DNA from: a virus
DNA length: 39,859 nt
Direction: 5' to 3' (one strand)
Virus record (IMG/VR): IMGVR_UViG_3300042453_005387
Coordinates: 1 to 39,859 of that record
Shown: positions 7,487 through 15,242 of the stretch, in pieces
Layout: each line of letters opens with the position of its first letter
Numbering within the stretch: position 1 is the stretch's first letter
Notes under the pieces: model-generated
Told to the model about the DNA's origin: nothing
Databases searched by the model: none
What the model saw: only the letters and a program-made list of their open reading frames with translations
Position numbers and translations under genes: made by a program

Positions 7487-8051
7487 ATAATTTATTTTCT
7501 ACAAAATATTTAATTGGTATTACTACAGACCCGTGACCAGTCATTGAGGGAATGCATATATATGGAACATATATTTGTTCGATAATTGAATCAGTTGCTG
7601 AAACATATATAGTGTCATTAGTTTGGTTAATATGAATTAACGCTACATTGTAGTCAAACTTTACATAGTTTTTATATTTTTGCAACATTTCATTAACTCT
7701 ATTTGAGGTAATCTCTGAGAACGAAGGGTTATTTTCTCTGCTGATATATTTATTAAATACATCAGATAACTTACTTATTACAAAGACTCGTTCATCGGAT
7801 GAATCAAAAACTACTTTACGTTTGCCATATAAATTTTCATATCTTTCTGAAATTGTTTCATTCTCAAAAATTAGTTTATTTAACTCTTGGAATGGATCAT
7901 CTTGGTTATTAATAAACCTGTTCGGTATCCCCAGCTTCAGTTTTGACGACAGTATCTGGGCCGCTTTCAGTTTTGTTTTCTGTGTTTTCTTGTCCTGATA
8001 TGCCTGGTCCGACTCGTGCAGGTATGTCGCTATCTGATCCAAATGACTCAT
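7479..8051 (-). CDS. Hypothetical protein overlapping the recombinase gene
   Basis: An unrecognised 190-residue protein. Its first 47 or so codons (ATG at 8051) overlap the last 143 nt of the RecA-like gene in another frame. The next Met is deep in the protein (about 109), so unless an unusual start is used the overlap is real. The N-terminal helix-rich segment is hydrophilic and the C-terminal half looks beta-rich. Its position between recombinase and resolvase suggests a recombination accessory role, which is inference from context only. Confidence 0.6.
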   Translation of the reverse strand: MSHLDQIATYLHESDQAYQDKKTQKTKLKAAQILSSKLKLGIPNRFINNQDDPFQELNKLIFENETISERYENLYGKRKVVFDSSDERVFVISKLSDVFNKYISRENNPSFSEITSNRVNEMLQKYKNYVKFDYNVALIHINQTNDTIYVSATDSIIEQIYVPYICIPSMTGHGSVVIPIKYFVENKLYG

Positions 8052-9168
8052 TTTTTACTTTTCTTTCATAAGTTAATATAACATCTGTATTTATTATATC
8101 TAATTCTTGCTGAAATTTAGATATATTTTCTGGGGAGTGTGCAAATTGGTAAAACTCTTCAGCAGTGAGTGGACCAACATTCATTTCTTTGCTGTAAAAT
8201 TTATTTCCTTTTTGCTCCTCAAAACCGCATATACTGGATAATGCCAGTAATTTTGTGGTTTGCTCAACAAAGTCAAATGAGTTTCCCCATTTTACGTTAT
8301 AGGTAAATTCTCGCCATGGATGACGTAATTTATTTTTCTTCCAAACACCTTTTGACTTAAAGCCAGACTTTTCGCCATCATCTTTAGTTGCTGCATTCCT
8401 TTTTAATACAACCCAGTATGTAGCGGCAAATGGAATAGCTCTGCCACCAGATCCAATCACTTTTTCTATTTCTGGGATCATACCACCAAAGCTGGTATCT
8501 ATTTTGTCCCTGCCCTGGTTTAATACCACCCAGAGTGTATTTGTTTCTTTTAGTTTTCCTTTGATTAAATTAGTTGCGTCTTTAATAACTTTCGCTGAAC
8601 CACCAACCCTACCTTGAACAAAGTTTTCTTCATCTTTTTGTGCTCGCTGATCTGTGGCCCCAGCTATACTATCTAAAATTAATACTTTAGGAATCTTTCC
8701 CTCTGGGTCAATCTTTAGGAATAAGTTTAGCTGATCTATCGTGATAGACATTGCGTCTTCAATGCTATCTGGATGAAAAATTCTAAATTGTTTCCAGTTG
8801 TCATTAGTTAAATAGTTTTTCATATGAGCTGTGGACCCTGCTTGCTCTGTCTCTACCATAGCAGCAATCCCACCAGACTCCATGCAAAGATTAGCTAACC
8901 AAAGCGCAAGACTTGTCTTTCCTGCCCCCTCGAAACCCATTATCTGCATAATCCTGCCAAGGGCCAGGCCATGGCGACCAAGGCTCCACTGCATACCTAA
9001 ATCTGGAACATATAAATATTTTAAGCTTTCGTCTTCCTCACATACAGAACTTACATAATCTTTGCCGTATTTGTCAGCAACAGATATAGCACTTTCGTGA
9101 AAGTACTGATCAATGGGATTAGTAAATGACTCACTCTCTTCGGTTTTTATTTTTTTGGGTCTAGGCAT
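7909..9168 (-). CDS. RecA/UvsX-like strand-exchange recombinase
   Basis: This 419-residue RecA-family ATPase has a Walker A motif 'GFEGAGKT' (78-85), an 'ETEQA' segment at about 106-110 where RecA proteins have their catalytic Glu, and Walker B 'VLILDS' (162-167). An L1/L2-like region follows with 'LWVVLNQGRDK' and a GSGGRAIPFAA stretch that fits the DNA-binding loop. The C-terminal 60 residues are acidic and disordered and overlap the next gene. The protein would form filaments on ssDNA and drive strand exchange for recombination-dependent replication and repair. The ssDNA-binding protein gene lies upstream and the resolvase gene two genes downstream. Confidence 0.9.
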   Translation of the reverse strand: MPRPKKIKTEESESFTNPIDQYFHESAISVADKYGKDYVSSVCEEDESLKYLYVPDLGMQWSLGRHGLALGRIMQIMGFEGAGKTSLALWLANLCMESGGIAAMVETEQAGSTAHMKNYLTNDNWKQFRIFHPDSIEDAMSITIDQLNLFLKIDPEGKIPKVLILDSIAGATDQRAQKDEENFVQGRVGGSAKVIKDATNLIKGKLKETNTLWVVLNQGRDKIDTSFGGMIPEIEKVIGSGGRAIPFAATYWVVLKRNAATKDDGEKSGFKSKGVWKKNKLRHPWREFTYNVKWGNSFDFVEQTTKLLALSSICGFEEQKGNKFYSKEMNVGPLTAEEFYQFAHSPENISKFQQELDIINTDVILTYERKVKNESFGSDSDIPARVGPGISGQENTENKTESGPDTVVKTEAGDTEQVY

Positions 9169-9191
9169 ATAATATTATTTGTGTTACTTAT

Positions 9192-9226
9192 TATCGCTGC
9201 CCCGTGTCGTGTTCAGGGCAGCGATA
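9192..9226. terminator. Strong hairpin between SSB-like and recA-like genes
   Basis: An 11-bp perfect stem (TATCGCTGCCC/GGGCAGCGATA) with a 13-nt loop. A T-run (ATTTTTTAT) follows it on the plus strand, not the minus strand. As a terminator it would stop plus-strand transcripts, yet both flanking genes are on minus. It may stop antisense transcription or act as a stabilizing or processing hairpin in the recA leader. Confidence 0.6.
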
Positions 9227-9258
9227 TTTTTTATAAGTTTATGGATTAATTATATAAA

Positions 9259-10479
9259 TTAGTCCATTAAATCTCTGATGCTTGCTTTCTTTGCATCAGA
9301 AGCTGTGCTTGCTTGCTTAGATATTTTTCTAGTGGGGACAGTTATAACTTTTTCCTCTGAAAAAATATCTTCATCTGCTTCGTCGTCTTCATCTGTTGAC
9401 CCGCTTTTAGTTATTTTACTTGGTCGAGGAAGATCGTCTTCATCTGGAGCGAAGTCTCTTGCCTCCTCTTCAGACTCTTTTTTTACAGAATGAGCAGTGC
9501 TAGGTTTTGCGGAAAATCCTAGATCCAACTCTTCTTCTGTGTCTTCTTCTGTAATTGTAACTCTTGTAGCCGTAGCATTTGCTATCATTTTGTCGATATT
9601 CGGGACCCTTGAAGAATATGCCCTCTTCAAAAGTTTGGGTACGTCGGAAAAATAATAAATCATTCTATCTATCATCTCCCCCTCTGTAATTTCATAGAAA
9701 ACTTCATCAAGGTTGTACCTACTTTCAAGAGCGGCTTTGCTTGTTTTTACTGGTTCTTCATCGTCCATTGGGAGCATATTGTAAATAGCTATGCCGCCAG
9801 CTGGATTAGGTGTAAGCCTTAAGCTACATGGAATTAATGCCCTTGGATCTGTAATGTCTCCCCAATAATAGCTATCTGCTCCCTTAGAGTCTGACTTTCT
9901 GTTTTTTCTATTGAGTTCAGATAACAAACCCCATTGCTGAGATTTATCTGATGAATTGTTGCCACCCTTCCTAAATGCCGTGTTTGGGATCTGGAGCAAA
10001 ATAGCCCTGTCTGGATCTTGGTCGCGGTCATACAAAATTATAGAATTCACAACATATCCAGACCACTTGCTGGAAAGCCTGACATCTGGGTTTTTGTATG
10101 CATCTTGCCTTCTTTTGCCGTCTGGTCCATACCCAGCGAGCAAGCAATACTCTTCGTCCATTTTGACTACCTTAATAAAATCATCAATTGGATCATAAGC
10201 ATTTGGGTCAAAAGTTGTTGGGCTAATTATATTTTGGTCTCTATTAACAAATGGATGAAATTTAAGACCAACAGCCCACTTTGTAAACATCTCTGGATTG
10301 TCTTCCTGTCTGTAGGGCAAATAACTTAACTTTTCTTGTGGATCTGCCAAGGCAGGCAAAATACAAGCTATTATATTTTTGTCCTTTTTTGTATACTGCA
10401 CCCTTACATTTTCTCTGTAAACAAGGTGCTTAGACGTTTTTACTTCACTGTTTATTGTTTCGTTGATTCCTAGTGCCAT
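9259..10479 (-). CDS. Probable single-stranded DNA-binding protein
   Basis: A 406-residue protein with a mixed N-terminal domain (about 1-280) rich in aromatic and basic residues (YRENVRVQYTKKDK, WAVGLKF, SYYWGD). A long acidic, Ser/Asp-rich disordered tail (about 310-400) follows, ending in a basic patch and RDLMD. A conserved core plus acidic tail is the pattern of phage T4 gp32-type and other ssDNA-binding proteins, whose tails recruit partners. Its place directly between DNA polymerase and RecA supports that role. No Zn-binding cysteine set is visible, so this is not a straightforward gp32 homologue and the call rests partly on context. Confidence 0.55.
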   Translation of the reverse strand: MALGINETINSEVKTSKHLVYRENVRVQYTKKDKNIIACILPALADPQEKLSYLPYRQEDNPEMFTKWAVGLKFHPFVNRDQNIISPTTFDPNAYDPIDDFIKVVKMDEEYCLLAGYGPDGKRRQDAYKNPDVRLSSKWSGYVVNSIILYDRDQDPDRAILLQIPNTAFRKGGNNSSDKSQQWGLLSELNRKNRKSDSKGADSYYWGDITDPRALIPCSLRLTPNPAGGIAIYNMLPMDDEEPVKTSKAALESRYNLDEVFYEITEGEMIDRMIYYFSDVPKLLKRAYSSRVPNIDKMIANATATRVTITEEDTEEELDLGFSAKPSTAHSVKKESEEEARDFAPDEDDLPRPSKITKSGSTDEDDEADEDIFSEEKVITVPTRKISKQASTASDAKKASIRDLMD

Positions 10480-10484
10480 ATTAT

Positions 10485-13247
10485 TTATTGTGTTATATCT
10501 GCTAGATCGTATATTTTTATATTATCTGCTAGAATGGATTTTCTTTGGTTATATATGTTTATTCTGCCAATTACTAAAGCAATTTTATCTGTCTCTAGTT
10601 TATCTTTTATATCTTGGTATTTCTTGGGGAAACATGTAATACTTATTTGATGTTCTTTGTTTCCTATGTCAATGAAGCACATATCTTCTTGGTTTTTTGT
10701 CTTTATCTTTTTTACCGCCAAGATTAGCCCAGCAGTTGTGACCGATTGACCTTCACCAAGCAGCATTATAGTTGGAATATCATCGCATGGGATCCTAACC
10801 GTACTATTAAAATAGTCAACAATATCTGGACTGCCAATACACAAACTTTTGCTCTGCATAAGTTCTATCTCGGCTAATGTATACTTCTTAATTTCTTTTT
10901 CTTTTCTTACTGTTAAATAAAAAGAGTTCAGCCTGTTTCGTTTATCAGCTTTTGTGCCGTCGCCAGCTTCAGGCATTTTATCTAGCGCACCAGAAAATAT
11001 TAAAGCTGACACAACTCTTTTATTTATAATTTTTTTATCTATTCTTTCATAAAAATCTACAAAACTTTTGTAAGGAGATTTTTCAAATATTTCTTGCGAT
11101 GCATTTTTTACCCCCTTAATCATTGTAAGTGGATAAACTATTTTTTGATCTTCATCATCAATTATATAAAAATCTACATGGCTAAGATTTACATCAGGAG
11201 ATTTAATAACATCACAAAAATATTTAGCATTAGCCTCTAGGTCTTCATGCGTAGAGTTTTGCAATATAGACGTCCACCATTCAAGTGGGTAATGTGATTT
11301 TAACCACATACAAATATATGCTGTATATGAATATGCTACGCTATGACTTAGGTTAAATGCATAGTTACTACTAGATCTACATAAACTGACGAACGCCGAA
11401 ATTTGCTCCTGCGTCCAACCCCTTTTTTCTAGCCTGTTCCTTATGTCTGGCAAAATCTCGTTCATTTTAGAAAGTTTTTTCTTTCCAATTATTTCACGAA
11501 TTTCATCGGCTTGCTCCGGAGTATAATTACAAGATTTCTGAAACATAGCCGATATTTGCTCTTGAAACAAAACAATACCATGTGTCGTAGACAATATATC
11601 TTTCAGATCTTCGTGCAAATAAAACACTGGTTTACTCCCCTTACGTCTTTGAATCCAAAGGTCTATAAGAGTAGTGTCCATTTTTGTTTCAGGGTCTGCC
11701 ATTAGGGCGTACATTGTCCCAGGCCTACATGCTGCAGTTATTGCAGCGAGATCTAATATAGTTTTGGGTTTTATTTGTTTGCATACTTTAGTTGGGATTG
11801 GTCCATTAAACTGGAATACAGTTTCTGTGTTTCCCTTTGCAAACTCCTTAAAAACGCTAATCTCTTCTGGAATATTGTATGTATCTATTTCTTTGTTGTG
11901 TCTTTCTTTTATTAATTTAACACAATTTCTAATATCTTTTAGCGTATTTAACCCAAGTAGGTCAAACTTCACTAATCCCATAGATTCTACAGCTTCCATT
12001 GTAAACTGTGTGCATTCTTCACCGCTGATTTCACATACTGGTACTATTTCATTTATGGGGGAGTCAGAAAGACAGTATGCACTTGCATGTCTGCCTAAAG
12101 ATTTTGGAATCCCTATTACTTGCTCAACCAGAGATTGAACAGCTGGATTTTCGTCAAAAAATTTATCTAATGTAGAATTATTTTCAATTTCGCCTAAGTG
12201 ATGACCCTCGTCATCATCCCAACCATAAAGCCATTTTAATAAATCACTAAAACCTTGTGGGACATTACTAATTGTTTTACAAACATTATCTACAAGAAGT
12301 TTATTTACTTCATTATTTTTAGTATCTAGCACAACTCTAGATACATCTCGTATAGCGCTTTTTACCTTGGTTGTACCAGTTGTGCATATTCTTACGAATC
12401 TGTCACCGTGCTTTGCTTTTAGAGCTTCTGCAACTTTTTCTGGCTCACTAAAGTCTATATCTATATCTGGAAGTTTGCCTCTATTAATCCTCCCAGTAGA
12501 CAAAAATCTCTCAAAAGATAGATTATATTTTACTGGATCGATATGGGTAATTTTAAGTAGATACGCAAGTAAGCACCCCCCAGCACTACCCCTACCGGCT
12601 CCAATCTCAATATTTAAATGCCTAGCCATTTCACAAATTTCATACAACGCCAGAAAATATGGAAGTAAATTTATTTTTCCGTTATCGGCTATTGTATCTA
12701 TCTCTTTGCTTAATCTATCCTGATACTCCTTGGTGTGGACCATCCTTTGATTTTTATCTATGAGTAGGTATATATATATCTTAAGTTTTTGTTCTTCAGA
12801 GTCCGCTAGTTCTATTACCTCTCTTGGTAAATTTACTCCAGGCAAATGATATTTTTTATTGAAAGAAATCTTTTCACACATTGAGGCAAGAACATGATTA
12901 TTCTCTACCCCTTCCTGGAAGTGGCTCGAAAAATCTGTACCATGCAGGTCTACCCATTTTGTCCAGGCTACATTTGAGTTCATTTGATGATAGTTGGTAC
13001 TGAACCTTAAGCCACTATCTTCATCTCTTCCATTTTGAAGCAGCAAATCTTGTACTATTTTCTGCTCTTTGCTTACAAAATGTGCATCTAAAGTCAACAA
13101 AAGAGGTATATTATACTTTCTAGCAATTTTCATTATCAGCTCATTGCCTGATTTTTGTAGATCGCCAATAGGAGCAGATGGAGTGCACTCTTTTCTAACA
13201 AAAACTGGAGAAGAAGTTTTCCTCCATGTTATATTTTTTAATCTCAT
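10485..13247 (-). CDS. dnaE: DNA polymerase III alpha subunit, C-terminal part (polymerase)
   Basis: A 920-residue protein covering the end of the PHP domain and the whole catalytic region of bacterial replicative C-family polymerases. Residues about 20-75 resemble late PHP ('ECTP...GDLQK', 'LLLTLDAHF'). The palm has 'GAGRGSAGG' (about 217-225), catalytic aspartates in 'LPDIDIDF' (Asp263/Asp265 among them) and the third in 'VKFDLLGL' (about 432). Fingers, a helix-hairpin-helix-like region and an OB-like C-terminus follow. Its ATG lies one base after the stop of the gene holding the N-terminal PHP segment, so the two should be translated together. An intact alpha subunit joins these in one chain; here the break falls inside PHP. 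Confidence 0.92.
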   Translation of the reverse strand: MRLKNITWRKTSSPVFVRKECTPSAPIGDLQKSGNELIMKIARKYNIPLLLTLDAHFVSKEQKIVQDLLLQNGRDEDSGLRFSTNYHQMNSNVAWTKWVDLHGTDFSSHFQEGVENNHVLASMCEKISFNKKYHLPGVNLPREVIELADSEEQKLKIYIYLLIDKNQRMVHTKEYQDRLSKEIDTIADNGKINLLPYFLALYEICEMARHLNIEIGAGRGSAGGCLLAYLLKITHIDPVKYNLSFERFLSTGRINRGKLPDIDIDFSEPEKVAEALKAKHGDRFVRICTTGTTKVKSAIRDVSRVVLDTKNNEVNKLLVDNVCKTISNVPQGFSDLLKWLYGWDDDEGHHLGEIENNSTLDKFFDENPAVQSLVEQVIGIPKSLGRHASAYCLSDSPINEIVPVCEISGEECTQFTMEAVESMGLVKFDLLGLNTLKDIRNCVKLIKERHNKEIDTYNIPEEISVFKEFAKGNTETVFQFNGPIPTKVCKQIKPKTILDLAAITAACRPGTMYALMADPETKMDTTLIDLWIQRRKGSKPVFYLHEDLKDILSTTHGIVLFQEQISAMFQKSCNYTPEQADEIREIIGKKKLSKMNEILPDIRNRLEKRGWTQEQISAFVSLCRSSSNYAFNLSHSVAYSYTAYICMWLKSHYPLEWWTSILQNSTHEDLEANAKYFCDVIKSPDVNLSHVDFYIIDDEDQKIVYPLTMIKGVKNASQEIFEKSPYKSFVDFYERIDKKIINKRVVSALIFSGALDKMPEAGDGTKADKRNRLNSFYLTVRKEKEIKKYTLAEIELMQSKSLCIGSPDIVDYFNSTVRIPCDDIPTIMLLGEGQSVTTAGLILAVKKIKTKNQEDMCFIDIGNKEHQISITCFPKKYQDIKDKLETDKIALVIGRINIYNQRKSILADNIKIYDLADITQ

Positions 13248-13248
13248 T

Positions 13249-14103
13249 TTATGTAATTATAATTTTTCTTGTCGAAGTATTTTCAGGCTGATTATCTTCG
13301 TCACTGTCATCAATACTGTCAATCGACATTTTTATTATTCTATCAGAAATTGGGTGATCTTGCGGTCTTTTTGTTACAGAGCAATATATTTCTGAAACTT
13401 TTTTTTCAAAGGCCTCTTTTACTGTTATTTTTCCTATCTCTGTTTCAATAATATCGGTGCCCTTGAATGTATAAGTAAAACCACTTTCGCTATCTACCTG
13501 AAATACATCCTTAACCTCCCAGTCTCTGTCAACTTTGTGTGGCATCACTTCAGCGAACAGTTTGTCTTGGAAAATTTCCATTAGTCTATAGGCATTGTAT
13601 GCAGCCATATCTTTTTCTTCTCTAAGATAAGACTTTACTATAGGGCCTTCTATACAGCCACTTCCACATATTATATCTTCTCTGTATTGTTCTAAATCTT
13701 CCCACCTTACTCTTGGCTTTGGCTGTCCAAACTTTCTAACCACTCTTCCTGGGCCCCAAGATGCATTTGATATAGAAATTAAATTATTATATCCATTTTC
13801 ATTTTGTGCCCATAAAGTTAAATGAAAGTAGTCAAATTTTCTTAAGCTCGGATTAAATATATATTCTTCGTGTGGAGAAAGATATATTTCAATACCTGGT
13901 ATTCCTTTTATATTTGACTCTGAAGATTTATTTATTAAATCATATAAACCAAGAACATATCCATGATCTGTGCAACTACACGCCTCAAGACCATTTTCTA
14001 GACAGTATTTAATGTATTGTTGTATATCAGATACGCCATCCATCAAACTATAAGTTGTATGAGTGTGTAATGGTAAAATATTTAAGTTTGTAGGATTTTT
14101 CAT
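13249..14103 (-). CDS. dnaE: DNA polymerase III alpha subunit, N-terminal PHP segment
   Basis: A 284-residue protein whose first 195 residues are the start of a DnaE PHP domain: 'LHTHTTYSLMDG' (12-23), 'CTDHGYV' (44-50), 'GIEIYLS', and 'LFAEVMPHKVDRDW' at about 182-195. The next expected PHP block is in the following gene. Residues 196-284 are an extra tail not expected in DnaE; it contains a 'GTDIIETEIGKITVKEAF' stretch vaguely like the start of a Hint/intein fold but without the N-terminal Cys/Ser needed for splicing. The stop (TAA) is followed by a single A and the ATG of the polymerase part. The 5' side abuts the structured array at 14116-14984. Confidence 0.85.
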   Translation of the reverse strand: MKNPTNLNILPLHTHTTYSLMDGVSDIQQYIKYCLENGLEACSCTDHGYVLGLYDLINKSSESNIKGIPGIEIYLSPHEEYIFNPSLRKFDYFHLTLWAQNENGYNNLISISNASWGPGRVVRKFGQPKPRVRWEDLEQYREDIICGSGCIEGPIVKSYLREEKDMAAYNAYRLMEIFQDKLFAEVMPHKVDRDWEVKDVFQVDSESGFTYTFKGTDIIETEIGKITVKEAFEKKVSEIYCSVTKRPQDHPISDRIIKMSIDSIDDSDEDNQPENTSTRKIIIT

Positions 14104-14115
14104 CTTTTGTGTTTT

Positions 14116-14340
14116 AAATTTCTGCGTAGCGAAGCGGTTCGTGGCCCACCAACTGCGGCACCGGATGTGCCGAAGGACTTGAGCGACTTGCGACTTGGAT
14201 CACTGGGCTCCAGTGATGCCAAGTCTAGCAAGCAGCGAAAGTCCGGAGGATGATCTATAGTGTGCCGAATGGTGGGGCACTTCCGTTCTTGTTTTAATAT
14301 ATGTTTACGTTGCAGTTCCTGCAACAAAAGCCAGAAATTT
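14116..14340. ncRNA. Structured element, copy A of three
   Basis: A 225-nt element closed by a perfect 9-bp stem (AAATTTCTG 14116-14124 with CAGAAATTT 14332-14340). Just inside are CG on the 5' side and AAAAGC on the 3' side. A 7-bp hairpin with TTC loop (14309-14325) precedes the 3' box. The core is a stem of 10 pairs in 11 (14141-14151/14270-14280) enclosing a 6-bp hairpin (14156-14172) and a long hairpin (14175-14244), in which GGACTT/AAGTCC closes a nearly continuous 20-bp helix (14187-14232). Its 5' edge lies 12 nt from the dnaE N-terminal start codon. The stop-poor minus frame through it is explained by G+C-rich structure, not by coding. Confidence 0.75.
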
Positions 14341-14357
14341 ATTTTTATTTTTTTAAA

Positions 14358-14746
14358 AGCTCTGCGAAATCGCTGAAGGCGATTGTTCCGGCCCCGCAGT
14401 GCAGATCCTGAAGACAGATGGGTCCAGGCCTGCTGCGGACAGCTCGTGAGCTGCACACGAGCTGTGCAGCAGGGCCTGGACCAGAGGTCTTCAGGATAAG
14501 CCCCGCAACTAGCCGGTTGCAGCTGCTGCAAGCAGTAGCAACCGGATAGTAAGGGGACGGGGCCAGGACTTGGACGTACCTGCGGAAGGGGGCCCGAGAC
14601 ATACTGAGGGTACGTCCCGTCGTCGAAAGCCTTCGACGACGGTACGTCCCGAGGTAAGTCGCGGGCCAACTGAAGCAGAGATACGCCAGTCATGGATACA
14701 TGTACATTGTAAAACGATAAGGATCCCTTATCTTTAAGCCAGAGCT
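14358..14746. ncRNA. Structured element, copy B of three
   Basis: A 389-nt element closed by a 7-bp stem (AGCTCTG 14358-14364 with CAGAGCT 14740-14746). It has the same inner CG and AAGC boxes as copies A and C. A 6-bp hairpin follows the 5' box (14368-14384) and a 7-bp, 3-nt-loop hairpin precedes the 3' box (14716-14732). Inside is a giant hairpin (14405-14497) with 11-bp, 16-bp (one bulge) and 9-bp segments. There is also an 8+5 bp hairpin (14513-14545), a GGCCCCG/CGGGGCC closing stem (14390-14396/14558-14564), and an 11-bp hairpin (14617-14642) flanked by two copies of GGTACGTCC, either of which can pair with GGACGTACC (14572-14580). Confidence 0.75.
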
Positions 14747-14758
14747 ATTTTTTTATTT

Positions 14759-14984
14759 TCTCTTGCGATTACAACTGTAGAATACAGTTGTCTGTCTGCC
14801 GCCCACCGCTCACACGCGAGGATATTTTCCAGGTACCCTCTGGGGAACCAGGCTCGCTCGCGGGCCAGGTTCCTCCAGAGGGGGTACCTGGAGAATAACG
14901 CGAGCTGTGAGAGCCCCAGTGGGCGCTCCTGTACGACTTGATGTCTATGTATGACGAGATTCTCTCGTCTTTTAAGCCAAGAGA
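14759..14984. ncRNA. Structured element, copy C of three
   Basis: A 226-nt element closed by a 7-bp stem (TCTCTTG 14759-14765 with CAAGAGA 14978-14984), with the inner CG and AAGC boxes. An 8-bp hairpin follows the 5' box (14771-14791) and a 7-bp TTC-loop hairpin precedes the 3' box (14953-14969). The core is a CGCCCAC/GTGGGCG stem (14800-14806/14919-14925), then CTCACA/TGTGAG, then a long helix centred near 14858 whose outer 15 bp (14823-14837/14883-14897) include one U-G pair on plus that would be C-A on minus. This weakly favours a plus-strand RNA, antisense to the replication operon. It ends 9 nt before the stop of the 82-residue gene. Confidence 0.75.
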
Positions 14985-14992
14985 TTTATTTG

Positions 14993-15241
14993 TTAAATAT
15001 TATAGTACGGGTCAAATTTTACCCCCCTATAATAATTTTCGTCAATTTTTTCTGCCATTCCCTCATTACACATTCTTTGTACAAACATGTAAATTTTTTC
15101 AGGCTCTATTTTTATCTGTTTTTGCAGTATTACTTGACTTACATCTGATATACTAATTCCGTTTGGTGAATCTGATGCACTCAAAAGAATTTCGTATATA
15201 GTGTTTTCTATATCGTCTGGGAATTTTTCTGTTGTAACCAT
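14993..15241 (-). CDS. Hypothetical small winged-helix-like protein
   Basis: An 82-residue protein with a helix-turn-helix feel: an N-terminal helix (IENTIYEILLSAS), 'GISISDVSQVILQK', and a 'YMFVQRMCNEGMAEKIDENYYRG' segment that looks like a recognition helix plus wing. The fold call is a guess from this pattern. It sits 1 nt downstream of the primase gene and just upstream (minus sense) of the structured array and dnaE. That would suit a replication accessory or regulator, by context only. Confidence 0.55.
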   Translation of the reverse strand: MVTTEKFPDDIENTIYEILLSASDSPNGISISDVSQVILQKQIKIEPEKIYMFVQRMCNEGMAEKIDENYYRGVKFDPYYNI

Positions 15242-15242
15242 T

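Noticed and set aside
13249-14103. Functional split intein in the DnaE gene
   Set aside because: The tail has only a vague Hint resemblance. No N-terminal splicing Cys/Ser follows the DnaE part and the next gene does not begin with a C-intein.
14100-14693. Long minus-strand reading frames of 197 and 85 codons over the structured region
   Set aside because: They cross copies A and B, have compositions (Pro/Arg/Cys-rich) unlike any neighbour, and run through nearly perfect inverted repeats. Lack of stops is explained by high G+C; the repeats argue for structure instead of protein.
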